The notes beneath the pieces are model-generated. The model was not told where the DNA came from. It searched no databases and saw only the letters and a program-made list of their open reading frames with translations. The translations under genes were made by a program, and so were the position numbers. A DNA stretch of 64,000 nucleotides from Halothermothrix sp. (lineage in GTDB: Bacteria > Bacillota > Halanaerobiia > DY22613), in the NCBI GenBank assembly GCA_016841825.1, contig JAENYK010000002.1:124001-188000 (forward strand). The letters run 5' to 3'. Positions 41,776 to 49,595 of this stretch are shown here, in pieces (positions within the stretch are counted from its first letter, which is position 1; each line of letters starts with the position of its first letter).

Positions 41776-43089
41776 ATGCAAATAATGGAGATACCGGATG
41801 TAGTTGAGGTGCAAAAACACTATAATCAGCCAGTAATCAAGGATGTAAAACAAGAGTTAGTAAATATTCTGGATACTTATAAATTATCGGATAGAATAAA
41901 ACCCGGAGATCAAATAGCAATTACCGTAGGCAGTCGGGGTATTCAGAATATCGTCGCAATGGTTCAACAGGTTGTGGAAGAAGTTAAAAAATGCGGTGGT
42001 ATACCTTTTATTATTCCGGCTATGGGTAGTCATGGTGGTGGAACAGCAGAAGGACAGGTGGAGATTTTAGAATCATTGGGAATCACTGAAGAGAATATTC
42101 ATGCAGAAATCAGGGCCACCATGTCTGTTGTTGAAGTAGGAACAACAGAACATGGTACTCCAACTTACGTTGATGAGTACGCTTTTAAAGCAGATGGAAT
42201 TATCGTCATGAACAGAATAAAAAAACATACAGACCATAATAACATAACCGAGAGTGGTCTGATGAAGATGATGACTATTGGTCTGGGCAAACAAAAGCAG
42301 GCTGAACTTGTCCATTCTTATGGTGTCTGGGGTCTGAAAAATCTTATTCCGGCGAACGCTAAAATAGTTATCGAAAAGCAAAATATAATTGTAGGAATCG
42401 CGATTATTGAAAATGCTTTGGATGAGACAGCATATTTGGAAGCTGTCAGACCAGAAGATATATTGAAGAGAGAACCTGACTTATACAAGATAGCAGAAGA
42501 ATATTTTCCCTGGTTACCCTTTAAGACCTGTGATGTATTAGTTATTAAAGAGGTAGGTAAAAATATCAGTGGAACAGGGATGGATACCAACACAATTGGT
42601 AGAAATGGTGTCTGGGGAGATGCGGATGTGGCTAAACTCTATGCTGCAGGTCAAAACGAACTTCCATCTGCTCTGATCGAACATATAGTTGCATTGGATA
42701 TAACTGAGGAAAGTCATGGAAATGCGACAGGAATCGGACAGGCAGATATAATATCGAAGAGATTATATGATAAAATAGATTTACAGGCGACCTACAATAA
42801 TGTTATTACCGCTTCTTTTCTGGATAAAGGAAAAATACCGCTTACTGTAGAAGATGATAAAAGAGCCATTCAAGTTGCATTGAAAACATTAAATGGATTA
42901 ATTCGATTAGAAGGGAAAAAGACAATTGACAATGTAAAAATGTGCATAATTAAGAGCACATTGCATCATGGTAAGATGTGGGTTTCCCGGGGCTTGCTTA
43001 CAGAATTAAAGAAAAATGAAGAGATCGAGGTGATTGGAGAGTTTAAACCACTTGAGTTTGATAAGGATGGTAATCTGTTGGAACTCTGA
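41776..43089 (+). CDS. LarA-like nickel-pincer racemase/epimerase homologue 2 (DUF2088)
   Basis: 437-residue relative of the protein at 27141 with the same residue set: His86 in M-G-S-H-G-G, His151 in I-K-K-H-T-D, Lys164 and His180 spaced by 16 as in LarA. The loop between the last two differs (G-L-G-K-Q-K-Q-A-E instead of G-L-G-K-H-A-G-C-S). Block G-K-N-I-S-G-T-G-M-D-T-N is shared. It follows the dehydratase by 52 bases with AAGGGGG upstream, so the two enzymes probably act in sequence: 2-epimerisation of a sugar acid followed by dehydration. LarAs of this class include sugar-acid 2-epimerases; the substrate here is inferred. Confidence 0.8.
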   Translation: MQIMEIPDVVEVQKHYNQPVIKDVKQELVNILDTYKLSDRIKPGDQIAITVGSRGIQNIVAMVQQVVEEVKKCGGIPFIIPAMGSHGGGTAEGQVEILESLGITEENIHAEIRATMSVVEVGTTEHGTPTYVDEYAFKADGIIVMNRIKKHTDHNNITESGLMKMMTIGLGKQKQAELVHSYGVWGLKNLIPANAKIVIEKQNIIVGIAIIENALDETAYLEAVRPEDILKREPDLYKIAEEYFPWLPFKTCDVLVIKEVGKNISGTGMDTNTIGRNGVWGDADVAKLYAAGQNELPSALIEHIVALDITEESHGNATGIGQADIISKRLYDKIDLQATYNNVITASFLDKGKIPLTVEDDKRAIQVALKTLNGLIRLEGKKTIDNVKMCIIKSTLHHGKMWVSRGLLTELKKNEEIEVIGEFKPLEFDKDGNLLEL

Positions 43090-43116
43090 TAGAAAACAGA
43101 AAAGAGGTCGATTTTA

Positions 43117-43842
43117 ATGGAAGATAAGAATAAGTTCGATATGGTAATAGATAAATTTTTAGAACTTAGTAAAGATGGTAAGGTCGATCTTGATAAAAAA
43201 ATTTATTCTGAAAATAGATTATCTAATTTGTTACATTATAGTCGTTCTTCCATTAGAGAGATTTATGCGGCATTAAGGTTGATTGGAGTCCTGGAATGTA
43301 GACGTGGCGAGGGGAGTTATCTGTCTTTTTCTAATTTTGACAATCTTTCCAAGGTATTTTTATTGAAAATGATCTTAGAAGATGGAAAAGTGCAGGATAT
43401 AATGCAGGTTCGAAATATCCTGGAACTGAGTGCAGTTAGAACCTGTGCTCAGGATAACTCAGAAGAAGAGATTAAATCATTGGAAGAATGTCTAGAAAAC
43501 ATGCGGAAATTTAGGGATCCTACATTAAATGCCAGAGAAGATGTTAAATTTCATTCAATCATTCTAATGTCTAATAAAAACGTCCTTTTAGAGCTGTTGT
43601 ATAATATCTTGTCAGGTTTACTAGAGGAACTTACAACAAAAAATTGGCGGACAATTCTTATGAGAAAGCAAGATGATTTTGATATTATTATGAAACAACA
43701 TGAAGAAGTTTTACAGGGAATTAAAGTAAAGAATCCAGAATTGGCAGAATCAGCTTTGAAAAATCACTTACTATTTGTTTCCAAAAAGCTGGAATTTAAA
43801 ATAGATAGTTTTTTTACAGAAGACTATTGTGACCAGAATTAA
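43117..43842 (+). CDS. FadR-type GntR family regulator
   Basis: 241-residue regulator. The winged helix (residues 10-75) reads K-I-Y-S-E-N-R-L-S-N-L-L-H-Y-S-R-S-S-I-R-E-I with G-V-L-E-C-R-R-G-E-G-S-Y in the wing; the all-helical FCD domain follows with M-Q-V-R-N-I-L-E, D-V-K-F-H-S-I-I and H-E-E-V-L-Q-G-I supplying the Asp/His metal-ligand region. Last gene of the TRAP-dehydratase-LarA run, 27 bases after larA homologue 2. Its likely operators are the TTGTCAACAA palindromes at 33428 and 36811; ligands of FCD regulators are usually the catabolised acid. Confidence 0.9.
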   Translation: MEDKNKFDMVIDKFLELSKDGKVDLDKKIYSENRLSNLLHYSRSSIREIYAALRLIGVLECRRGEGSYLSFSNFDNLSKVFLLKMILEDGKVQDIMQVRNILELSAVRTCAQDNSEEEIKSLEECLENMRKFRDPTLNAREDVKFHSIILMSNKNVLLELLYNILSGLLEELTTKNWRTILMRKQDDFDIIMKQHEEVLQGIKVKNPELAESALKNHLLFVSKKLEFKIDSFFTEDYCDQN

Positions 43843-43971
43843 GGAAGCATAAAGATAAATTAATGGAAACAAGAGACGTTTTAACGGTTTTGCCGAATTT
43901 GAATATGATTCAGGTATAGGAATAGAGTTGTCTGTCTTATATTTTGATAAAAAAAGTATTTTATTTATTTG

Positions 43972-44013
43972 GATAGGAAGCGATTTAATTATATCGGCCT
44001 CCTATCTTTTTTT
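43972..44013 (+). terminator. terminator after the GntR gene
   Basis: GATAGGA (43972-43978) pairs with TCCTATC (44000-44006), with an inner GAT/ATC helix, then seven T's. The surrounding 43843-44140 holds no gene I can recognise. Confidence 0.8.
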
Positions 44014-44143
44014 GTCTAGCGGAATGTAGATTATTTTTGGAATATACAAAGCTGGCGATAGGCTGTTTAGTAGCGGAAGATTGGTGCAAAAAAGTTTTCT
44101 TATAATACTGCCAAATGTTAACTGGTTATTATGGAAACTCAAT

Positions 44144-44232
44144 GAAAATGATTGTCATTTTCTTCTTGACACCAATAGGCAAATTGTGATAAACTAATAC
44201 TCAGAAGAACCATGAAAATGAAAATCATTATC
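44144..44232 (+). promoter_or_regulatory. feo promoter flanked by two Fur boxes
   Basis: Fur box 1 is a perfect palindrome GAAAATGA-TTG-TCATTTTC (44144-44162). Promoter: TTGACA (44166-44171), 18 bases, TAAACT (44190-44195). Fur box 2, GAAAATGAAAATCATTATC (44214-44232), matches 17 of 19 bases of the Fur consensus and lies just after the start of transcription. Repression in iron-rich cells is expected. Confidence 0.85.
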
Positions 44233-44307
44233 AAAGAAAATATAAAAGACAGAGATAATTAATAACCAAACTGATTAAAAATTATTAATTCGGGGAAGGG
44301 GAGGATA

Positions 44308-44529
44308 ATGATGCCACTTACCATGTTAAATCGAAATGTTGAAGCTGTGCTTAAAATGTGTCAGGTTAAAGATGCTACTAGGAAATTCCTGGAAGGATTA
44401 GGAGTCTTACCAGGTACTAAAATTACTGTTTTATCAGAGCTAAACGGTAATTTAATTATTTTGGTAAAGGGAAGTAGATTGGCTATTAGTAAAGGGGTTG
44501 CACAGAGACTATTTGTCGAGACAGTTTAA
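44308..44529 (+). CDS. feoA: FeoA family protein (first copy)
   Basis: 73-residue SH3-like FeoA protein, a small cytoplasmic partner of the FeoB ferrous-iron transporter. Pattern: A-T-R-K-F-L-E-G-L-G-V-L-P-G-T-K-I-T-V near residue 28 and K-G-S-R-L-A-I-S-K-G near 53. Less typical than the second copy. GGGGAGG precedes the start; ATG codons at 44308 and 44311 are both possible. First gene after the Fur-controlled promoter. Confidence 0.88.
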   Translation: MMPLTMLNRNVEAVLKMCQVKDATRKFLEGLGVLPGTKITVLSELNGNLIILVKGSRLAISKGVAQRLFVETV

Positions 44530-44620
44530 ATAGTATTTTGGTTGGCAGCAGATTATATTGTCAAAAATGGGCAGGATATATGCCGAAAGAGTAACAAAAA
44601 ATTAAGGGGAGTGAAAATGG

Positions 44621-44845
44621 ATGAACAAGACTTTACACGACTTAAAGCCAGGTGAAAAAGGTACCGTATTAAAAGTGACAGGTGACGGTGCAGCAAAAAG
44701 ACGATTAATGGATATGGGTGTTACCAGGGGGGTGGAAGTACTGGTTAGAAAAGTTGCACCTTTAGGTGACCCGATTGAAGTAAATATTCGTGGATATGAA
44801 CTGAGTTTTCGTAAGCAAGAGGCTAAAAATATACTCATAAAATAA
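44621..44845 (+). CDS. feoA: FeoA family protein (second copy)
   Basis: 74-residue FeoA with the canonical pattern: L-K-P-G-E-K-G-T-V-L-K-V near residue 8, R-R-L-M-D-M-G-V-T-R-G near 27 and I-E-V-N-I-R-G-Y-E-L-S-F-R near 52. 91 bases after the first copy and 82 before feoB, with a third Fur box in that gap. Two FeoA genes before one feoB is a common clostridial layout. Confidence 0.92.
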   Translation: MNKTLHDLKPGEKGTVLKVTGDGAAKRRLMDMGVTRGVEVLVRKVAPLGDPIEVNIRGYELSFRKQEAKNILIK

Positions 44846-44887
44846 GTAGTGTGTTCGATTAACGGGGAGTTTTTTTTAGCTGGTAAA

Positions 44888-44902
44888 TGATAATAATTAT
44901 CA
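44888..44902 (+). promoter_or_regulatory. Fur box ahead of feoB
   Basis: TGATAATAATTATCA is a perfect 7-1-7 Fur site (consensus TGATAAT-N-ATTATCA), 25 bases before the feoB start. It suggests iron control also acts inside the operon. Confidence 0.82.
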
Positions 44903-44927
44903 AAATCATTTGAGGGGAGAGTTAAAC

Positions 44928-46973
44928 ATGTCATACACTTTTGCTTTAGTGGGCAACCCGAATAGTGGGAAGACCACAATGTTCAATGAAATAACAGGTA
45001 GCACCCAGTATGTTGGTAACTGGCCGGGGGTTACCGTAGAAAAAAAAGAAGGTAGAGCCCGTAAATTTAAAGAGGATATAAAGATTATAGATTTACCGGG
45101 AATCTACTCCCTGTCTCCATATTCTCTTGAAGAGATTATAGCCAGGGATTATCTGGTAGACGAGAAACCAGATGTGGTAATTAATATTGTTGATGCTTCG
45201 AATATTGAAAGAAATTTATATCTGACAACTGAATTATTAGAGTTAGGTTTACCTATCGTAGTGGCCTTAAACATGATGGATATTGTCTCCTCTAAAGGAG
45301 ATCAGATTGATATCGCAAAGTTGACTAAAGATTTAGGTATTCCTATAGTACCGACCTCAGCCAGTAAAGGTAAAGGGATTGAAGATGTGATCAGTAAGGC
45401 ACTTAGCGTTGCTCAAACAGCTGTAGTTGCAGAGAGCCAGAGTAAAAAGGTTCGCTATGAAGATCAGATTGAGCAATCTCTGGAGACTATTGGAGATTTA
45501 ATCGCTGAGTACGGGGAGAAATATAATTATAATAAGCGATGGTTAGCTTTAAAATTACTGGAAGAGGATCAAAAATTAAAAGAAAAGATCGATCTTTCTT
45601 CAGCAGCTGAAAAGACTGTTAAGGATTGGATAGAAAAATTAAGACAGGAATATGATGATGATCCAGAAACCTTGATTGCAGATGGAAGGTATCAATTTAT
45701 CGCTCAGGTGATAAATCAAACAGTTAAGAAAAAAGCAAAAGGAGACAATCTTACTGTATCAGATAAGATTGATAAAGTAGTAACTAACAGAATATTGGCT
45801 ATACCGATCTTTTTATTGATGATGTGGGGAGTATTTCGGGTTACCTTTGGAGTTGTGGGTACCTGGACTATTGATTTTCTGGATGTCTTTATCAATGACA
45901 CAGTTGCGGGTATTCTATCCTCCGGCCTGGAGAGTTTAGGAGCAGCTGAATGGTTACACGCATTAGTAATTGACGGGATTATCGGTGGTGTTGGAGGAGT
46001 ATTGGTCTTTGTACCACAGATTATGCTGTTATTCTTCTTCCTTTCTTTATTAGAAGATAGTGGATATATGGCCCGGGCTGCTTTTATCATGGATAAGGCA
46101 CTTCGGAGAATTGGTCTTTCGGGTAAATCTTTTATTCCGATGTTAATGGGTTTTGGTTGTAGTGTACCGGCGGTAATGGCAACCAGAACATTAGAAAAGG
46201 ATACAGATCGCAAATTGACGATTATCTTAACTCCTTTTATGTCTTGTGGAGCGAAGTTTCCGATTTATGCATTGTTTACAGCTGCATTTTTTGCTCAGGG
46301 ACAGAGTACGGTGATCTTTTCAATTTATGTTTTGGGGATGTTAATAGCTATCATTTCGGGTATTATTTTAAAGAAAACTGTATTTAAGGGGGATACTGCT
46401 CCTTTTGTAATTGAATTACCACCATATCGAATTCCTACTTTAAAGGGTACATTAATTCATATGTGGGATAGAGGAAAAGCGTTCCTGATTAAAGCTGGTA
46501 CAGTTATTTTCTCTGCCGCTGTTGTTATCTGGTTCTTACAGACTTTCAGTTTCACATTGCAAATGGTCGAAGATCCTGCTACTAGTATTCTGGGAGTTAT
46601 CGGTCATATTCTGGCACCTATCTTTGCACCATTAGGTTTTGGCGATTGGATCTCAGCAACAGCTATGGCTACAGGATTAATTGCTAAAGAAGTGGTTGTT
46701 GCTTCGCTGGGTATTTTACATGGTGTTGGGGAAGTGGCTGAAGATTCTGTGGCCTTGCATCAGGTTCTACAAACTGTTTTCACACCATTGAAAGCATATT
46801 CGTTTATGGCTTTCTCCCTGTTGTATTTCCCATGTATAGCTGCCTTTGGTGCGATGAAAAGAGAACTCAATTCCTGGAAATGGACATTCTTTGCAGTAGG
46901 TTATCAGACTGTAGTAGCATGGATCGTCGCTTTTCTCATCTACAATGTGGGTAGACTGATCGGATTATCATAA
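44928..46973 (+). CDS. feoB: ferrous iron transporter FeoB
   Basis: 681-residue Fe2+ transporter. N-terminal GTPase with G1 G-N-P-N-S-G-K-T (residues 9-16), G3 D-L-P-G near 55 and G4 N-M-M-D near 118, then the helical GDI-like region (about 175-270) and a C-terminal membrane domain with two Gate motifs (G-F-G-C-S-V-P-A and the second P-C-I-A-A region). The ATG at 44928 has GAGGGGAG upstream; a TTG 18 bases earlier is less likely. Complete and normal in length. Confidence 0.96.
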   Translation: MSYTFALVGNPNSGKTTMFNEITGSTQYVGNWPGVTVEKKEGRARKFKEDIKIIDLPGIYSLSPYSLEEIIARDYLVDEKPDVVINIVDASNIERNLYLTTELLELGLPIVVALNMMDIVSSKGDQIDIAKLTKDLGIPIVPTSASKGKGIEDVISKALSVAQTAVVAESQSKKVRYEDQIEQSLETIGDLIAEYGEKYNYNKRWLALKLLEEDQKLKEKIDLSSAAEKTVKDWIEKLRQEYDDDPETLIADGRYQFIAQVINQTVKKKAKGDNLTVSDKIDKVVTNRILAIPIFLLMMWGVFRVTFGVVGTWTIDFLDVFINDTVAGILSSGLESLGAAEWLHALVIDGIIGGVGGVLVFVPQIMLLFFFLSLLEDSGYMARAAFIMDKALRRIGLSGKSFIPMLMGFGCSVPAVMATRTLEKDTDRKLTIILTPFMSCGAKFPIYALFTAAFFAQGQSTVIFSIYVLGMLIAIISGIILKKTVFKGDTAPFVIELPPYRIPTLKGTLIHMWDRGKAFLIKAGTVIFSAAVVIWFLQTFSFTLQMVEDPATSILGVIGHILAPIFAPLGFGDWISATAMATGLIAKEVVVASLGILHGVGEVAEDSVALHQVLQTVFTPLKAYSFMAFSLLYFPCIAAFGAMKRELNSWKWTFFAVGYQTVVAWIVAFLIYNVGRLIGLS

Positions 46974-46994
46974 TCTGGAAAGAAGGTGATCCAA

Positions 46995-47135
46995 ATGATT
47001 AATTATTTATTAGGCGGACTTATTGTTGGAGCAACTATTTTGATAATAGTTAAGCAAGTGAGGAAGCTAAAGCAAGGTGATTGTAGTTGTGGACATTCAT
47101 GCCCAGGTTGTAATAGTACTTGTCATATAGATTAG
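46995..47135 (+). CDS. FeoB-associated Cys-rich membrane protein
   Basis: 46-residue protein 21 bases after feoB with AAGGTGAT before the ATG. One membrane helix (L-L-G-G-L-I-V-G-A-T-I-L-I-I-V), a basic stretch, and a tail with five Cys (C-S-C-G-H-S-C-P-G-C-N-S-T-C-H). This is the layout of the FeoB_associated family, thought to assist iron handling at the membrane. It was found by reading past feoB; it is shorter than common gene-calling limits. Confidence 0.85.
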   Translation: MINYLLGGLIVGATILIIVKQVRKLKQGDCSCGHSCPGCNSTCHID

Positions 47136-47141
47136 ATTGGC

Positions 47142-47176
47142 AGAGCATGCGGAAAACCCCGCGTGCTCTTTGTTTT
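47142..47176 (+). terminator. terminator of the feo operon
   Basis: AGAGCATGCGG (47142-47152) pairs with CCGCGTGCTCT (47159-47169), one G-T pair, then T's. Confidence 0.88.
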
Positions 47177-47482
47177 TTAAAATTACTAATTAGCTCAAAA
47201 ATCATGAGTAATTGCAGGATTTTTTTGATTAATGGGTAATATAAGACTATAAGAACCAGGGATACTCTTGAATGGAACAACTTTTGCAGTTAATTGATGG
47301 GAAGTTATCGAGGTGGAGGTGATAGTACTAGAACTGTGAATTTTCGTTCTGTATTGTGAGGGCTGAATTAACCCAAATATGGAGACTTATGGGAACAACC
47401 TGAGTATTTGTGGGGATGGAAAGTTGGATATTTGATCAGCTGATGATCTATAAATTATTTTAATACTGATGAGGTGGACAAA
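47177..47482. other. gene-free stretch
   Basis: About 300 bases between the feo terminator and the exported hydrolase. No gene, known RNA element or convincing promoter was recognised. Confidence 0.4.
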
Positions 47483-48616
47483 ATGCGTAAATATAGATTT
47501 GGCTTGATAGTTTTGGTTGTGACACTCTTTTGCTGGTCAGTCAATTGTCTGGCTTCAGAGCTAATAGATGTTCAGACCTTTGATGGTTATCAGATTACCG
47601 GTAAATTGGATCTGCCAGAAGAAGGTCCAATTCCCGCGGTCGTTGTCTTTGTTCCGGGAACTGGCCCCTGTACTTATGACAATCACCGTAAGATTGGTGA
47701 GCTAGAGTTCAACTATTTTGATCTATTTGCCGATGAGTTAACTGATAGAGGAATAGCCTTTTTTAGATATAATACCCGGGGAACCAGTTCAGGACCTAAT
47801 CCGCCCTACTATGATACTATTGATCGGGAGATTTTTGCTACTAACCTTCCGATTAATCATGCTCGTGATGTGGAGAACATAGTAAGAGAATTAAAAGAAA
47901 AGGAAGCTTTGCAACATGCCAAAATTATTCTGCTGGGTTGGAGTGAAGGTACGGTGATTGCTTCGATCGTTGCAGAACGTGATAATGTCAAAATTGATGC
48001 TCTCTTCCTTGCCGGATATGAGAATGATACAATTCCTGAGACAGTTGAGTGGCAATTGACAGGTGGATCTTCGATGATCTTTTATCGAAAATATTTTGAT
48101 ACAGATGGCGACGGTATCGTTTCTAAACTAGAATTTGCTGAGGGACCTGAAGAGATTAAAACAAATACTTTGCAGGGAACACAGTTTGAACAGATTGATC
48201 TGACCGGAGATGGTTTTTTGACTGCTGAGGATTTCAAGATCATGCTGGCCAGTATGTATCAACAGGTTTCTCAGGCGTTTAATTCTGGAGATGATGATTG
48301 GGTATGGAATAACTATTTTAGAATCTCTACCGACTGGTATCAGGCCCATGCGCAATTGGAACCTAACAGAACCCGACTGGTTAGATTGGATTTACCAATT
48401 TATATCTTCCATGGTGTTGAGGACGCTAATGTAGCAGTAGAAGGTGTTTATGATGTTCAGAGTCGCTTTGAAAAAGCTGGTAAAGATAATCTTCACACCT
48501 TTATATTTGCAGGTCACGATCATGATCTGAATTATTTGGATTGGCCTCTAAAGGGGATGATTTCTGACGGGTTTAGTAAACTGTTTGAGGAATTAGAGAA
48601 CCTGGCTGACCAATAA
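47483..48616 (+). CDS. exported alpha/beta hydrolase with inserted EF-hand pair
   Basis: 377-residue protein with a signal peptide (residues 1-24). Alpha/beta hydrolase core: oxyanion turn V-P-G-T-G-P-C near 58, nucleophile Ser154 in G-W-S-E-G, acid Asp314 in G-V-E-D-A-N and base His345 or His347 in G-H-D-H-D. Between strands 6 and 7, residues 206-217 form a textbook EF-hand loop (D-T-D-G-D-G-I-V-S-K-L-E) and 239-250 a second one (D-L-T-G-D-G-F-L-T-A-E-D). Calcium binding in the lid is therefore likely. The ATG at 47483 follows GAGGTGG. Single gene with its own terminator. Substrate unknown. Confidence 0.85.
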   Translation: MRKYRFGLIVLVVTLFCWSVNCLASELIDVQTFDGYQITGKLDLPEEGPIPAVVVFVPGTGPCTYDNHRKIGELEFNYFDLFADELTDRGIAFFRYNTRGTSSGPNPPYYDTIDREIFATNLPINHARDVENIVRELKEKEALQHAKIILLGWSEGTVIASIVAERDNVKIDALFLAGYENDTIPETVEWQLTGGSSMIFYRKYFDTDGDGIVSKLEFAEGPEEIKTNTLQGTQFEQIDLTGDGFLTAEDFKIMLASMYQQVSQAFNSGDDDWVWNNYFRISTDWYQAHAQLEPNRTRLVRLDLPIYIFHGVEDANVAVEGVYDVQSRFEKAGKDNLHTFIFAGHDHDLNYLDWPLKGMISDGFSKLFEELENLADQ

Positions 48617-48670
48617 ATTGGATTATTATCGTAAGCTTAAGGTAGGAATATAGGTGATGTTTGCAAGGCT

Positions 48671-48708
48671 AGGGGTTGTCTCACAGAGAGATAACTCCTT
48701 TTTGTTTT
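48671..48708 (+). terminator. terminator of the EF-hand hydrolase gene
   Basis: AGGGGTTGTCTC (48671-48682) pairs with GAGATAACTCCT (48688-48699) with two G-T pairs, then T's. Confidence 0.82.
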
Positions 48709-48737
48709 ACCTTTTTATTATGCTATAAGTATCATAT

Positions 48738-48783
48738 TAAAAAACGGGTTGTTTGATGGTTAAACCATTGGATGACAACCCGT
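48738..48783 (-). terminator. terminator of the leftward MMPL operon
   Basis: On the minus strand ACGGGTTGT pairs with ACAACCCGT (48775-48783 with 48744-48752), with an inner ATGGT/ACCAT helix, followed by T's. It lies 37 bases after the TPR gene. Confidence 0.82.
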
Positions 48784-48820
48784 CTTGTGAGGAGGCTGGA
48801 CTAGAAGCTTACTCTGCTTA

Positions 48821-49573
48821 CTAATCTATCGCTTCTGCGGCGAGTTTTTTAATCTCTTCTGCAGTTAATTCTTCGCGATAGATATTATCAAAATCATAGT
48901 CGAGAGGTAGATTAAGGATCGTTTTGAGAACAGATTCAGCTTCATCTTGTCTGCCTAGTTTTCGATATATTTTGTATAGTGCCCATTGGTAATGGAAGTG
49001 ATTTGGCACCAATTGAACTGCTTTTAACTCATATTCCAGTGCCTTTTTATAATCTCCTATACTTATCGGTCTACCGGGAACCTTCGTATATATTATAGAC
49101 AAAGCATGATAGGCATAGTCATAGTTGGGATTCAGCGCAATACATTTTTCAAATTCTTCACATATTGGTTTTACCATGAAGAGACTTTTTAGTATGCCTC
49201 GTGCCTGTCCGATCTGGCCATAAAGTGCCGCCAACCAGAAGTGTGCATCCGCATTATCTTTAAGTCCGATTGAGCGTTGGGCGAGATCAGCTCCAGTTTC
49301 AAAAGCACTAATTGGGTCTTCTGAAACTGGAGCATATTCATTGTAACACCGGGCTGCTTTCCAACAAATCTCCCAATCATCGGGATATATTGTCAGCAGA
49401 TCATCAAAGATCGATATGGCTGTTTTTATCTGTTCTTCGTCGTTTGTTTGGATATAGTCTCTGTATAATTGATCTGTTTTCGTTAAAAGAGTCAGGCGAT
49501 CTTCTTTAGCAAAAGCATAACACTGCATAACCAGAAGTAGTATCACTGTTAACCAACAGATCATTTTTTTCAT
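48821..49573 (-). CDS. exported TPR-repeat protein
   Basis: 250-residue exported protein: signal peptide to about residue 22 (C-Y-A-F-A), then tetratricopeptide-like helices between about 25 and 230 (blocks W-E-I-C-W-K-A-A-R-C-Y-N-E-Y, A-D-A-H-F-W-L-A-A-L-Y-G, F-H-Y-Q-W-A-L-Y-K-I-Y-R-K-L-G-R-Q-D-E-A). The layout resembles TatT-type periplasmic TPR proteins. Last gene of the operon, 22 bases after the beta-barrel gene; probably a periplasmic scaffold or adaptor for the envelope transport system. Exact role unknown. Confidence 0.8.
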   Translation of the reverse strand: MKKMICWLTVILLLVMQCYAFAKEDRLTLLTKTDQLYRDYIQTNDEEQIKTAISIFDDLLTIYPDDWEICWKAARCYNEYAPVSEDPISAFETGADLAQRSIGLKDNADAHFWLAALYGQIGQARGILKSLFMVKPICEEFEKCIALNPNYDYAYHALSIIYTKVPGRPISIGDYKKALEYELKAVQLVPNHFHYQWALYKIYRKLGRQDEAESVLKTILNLPLDYDFDNIYREELTAEEIKKLAAEAID

Positions 49574-49595
49574 TGGATATCTTCTATTTCAACGT

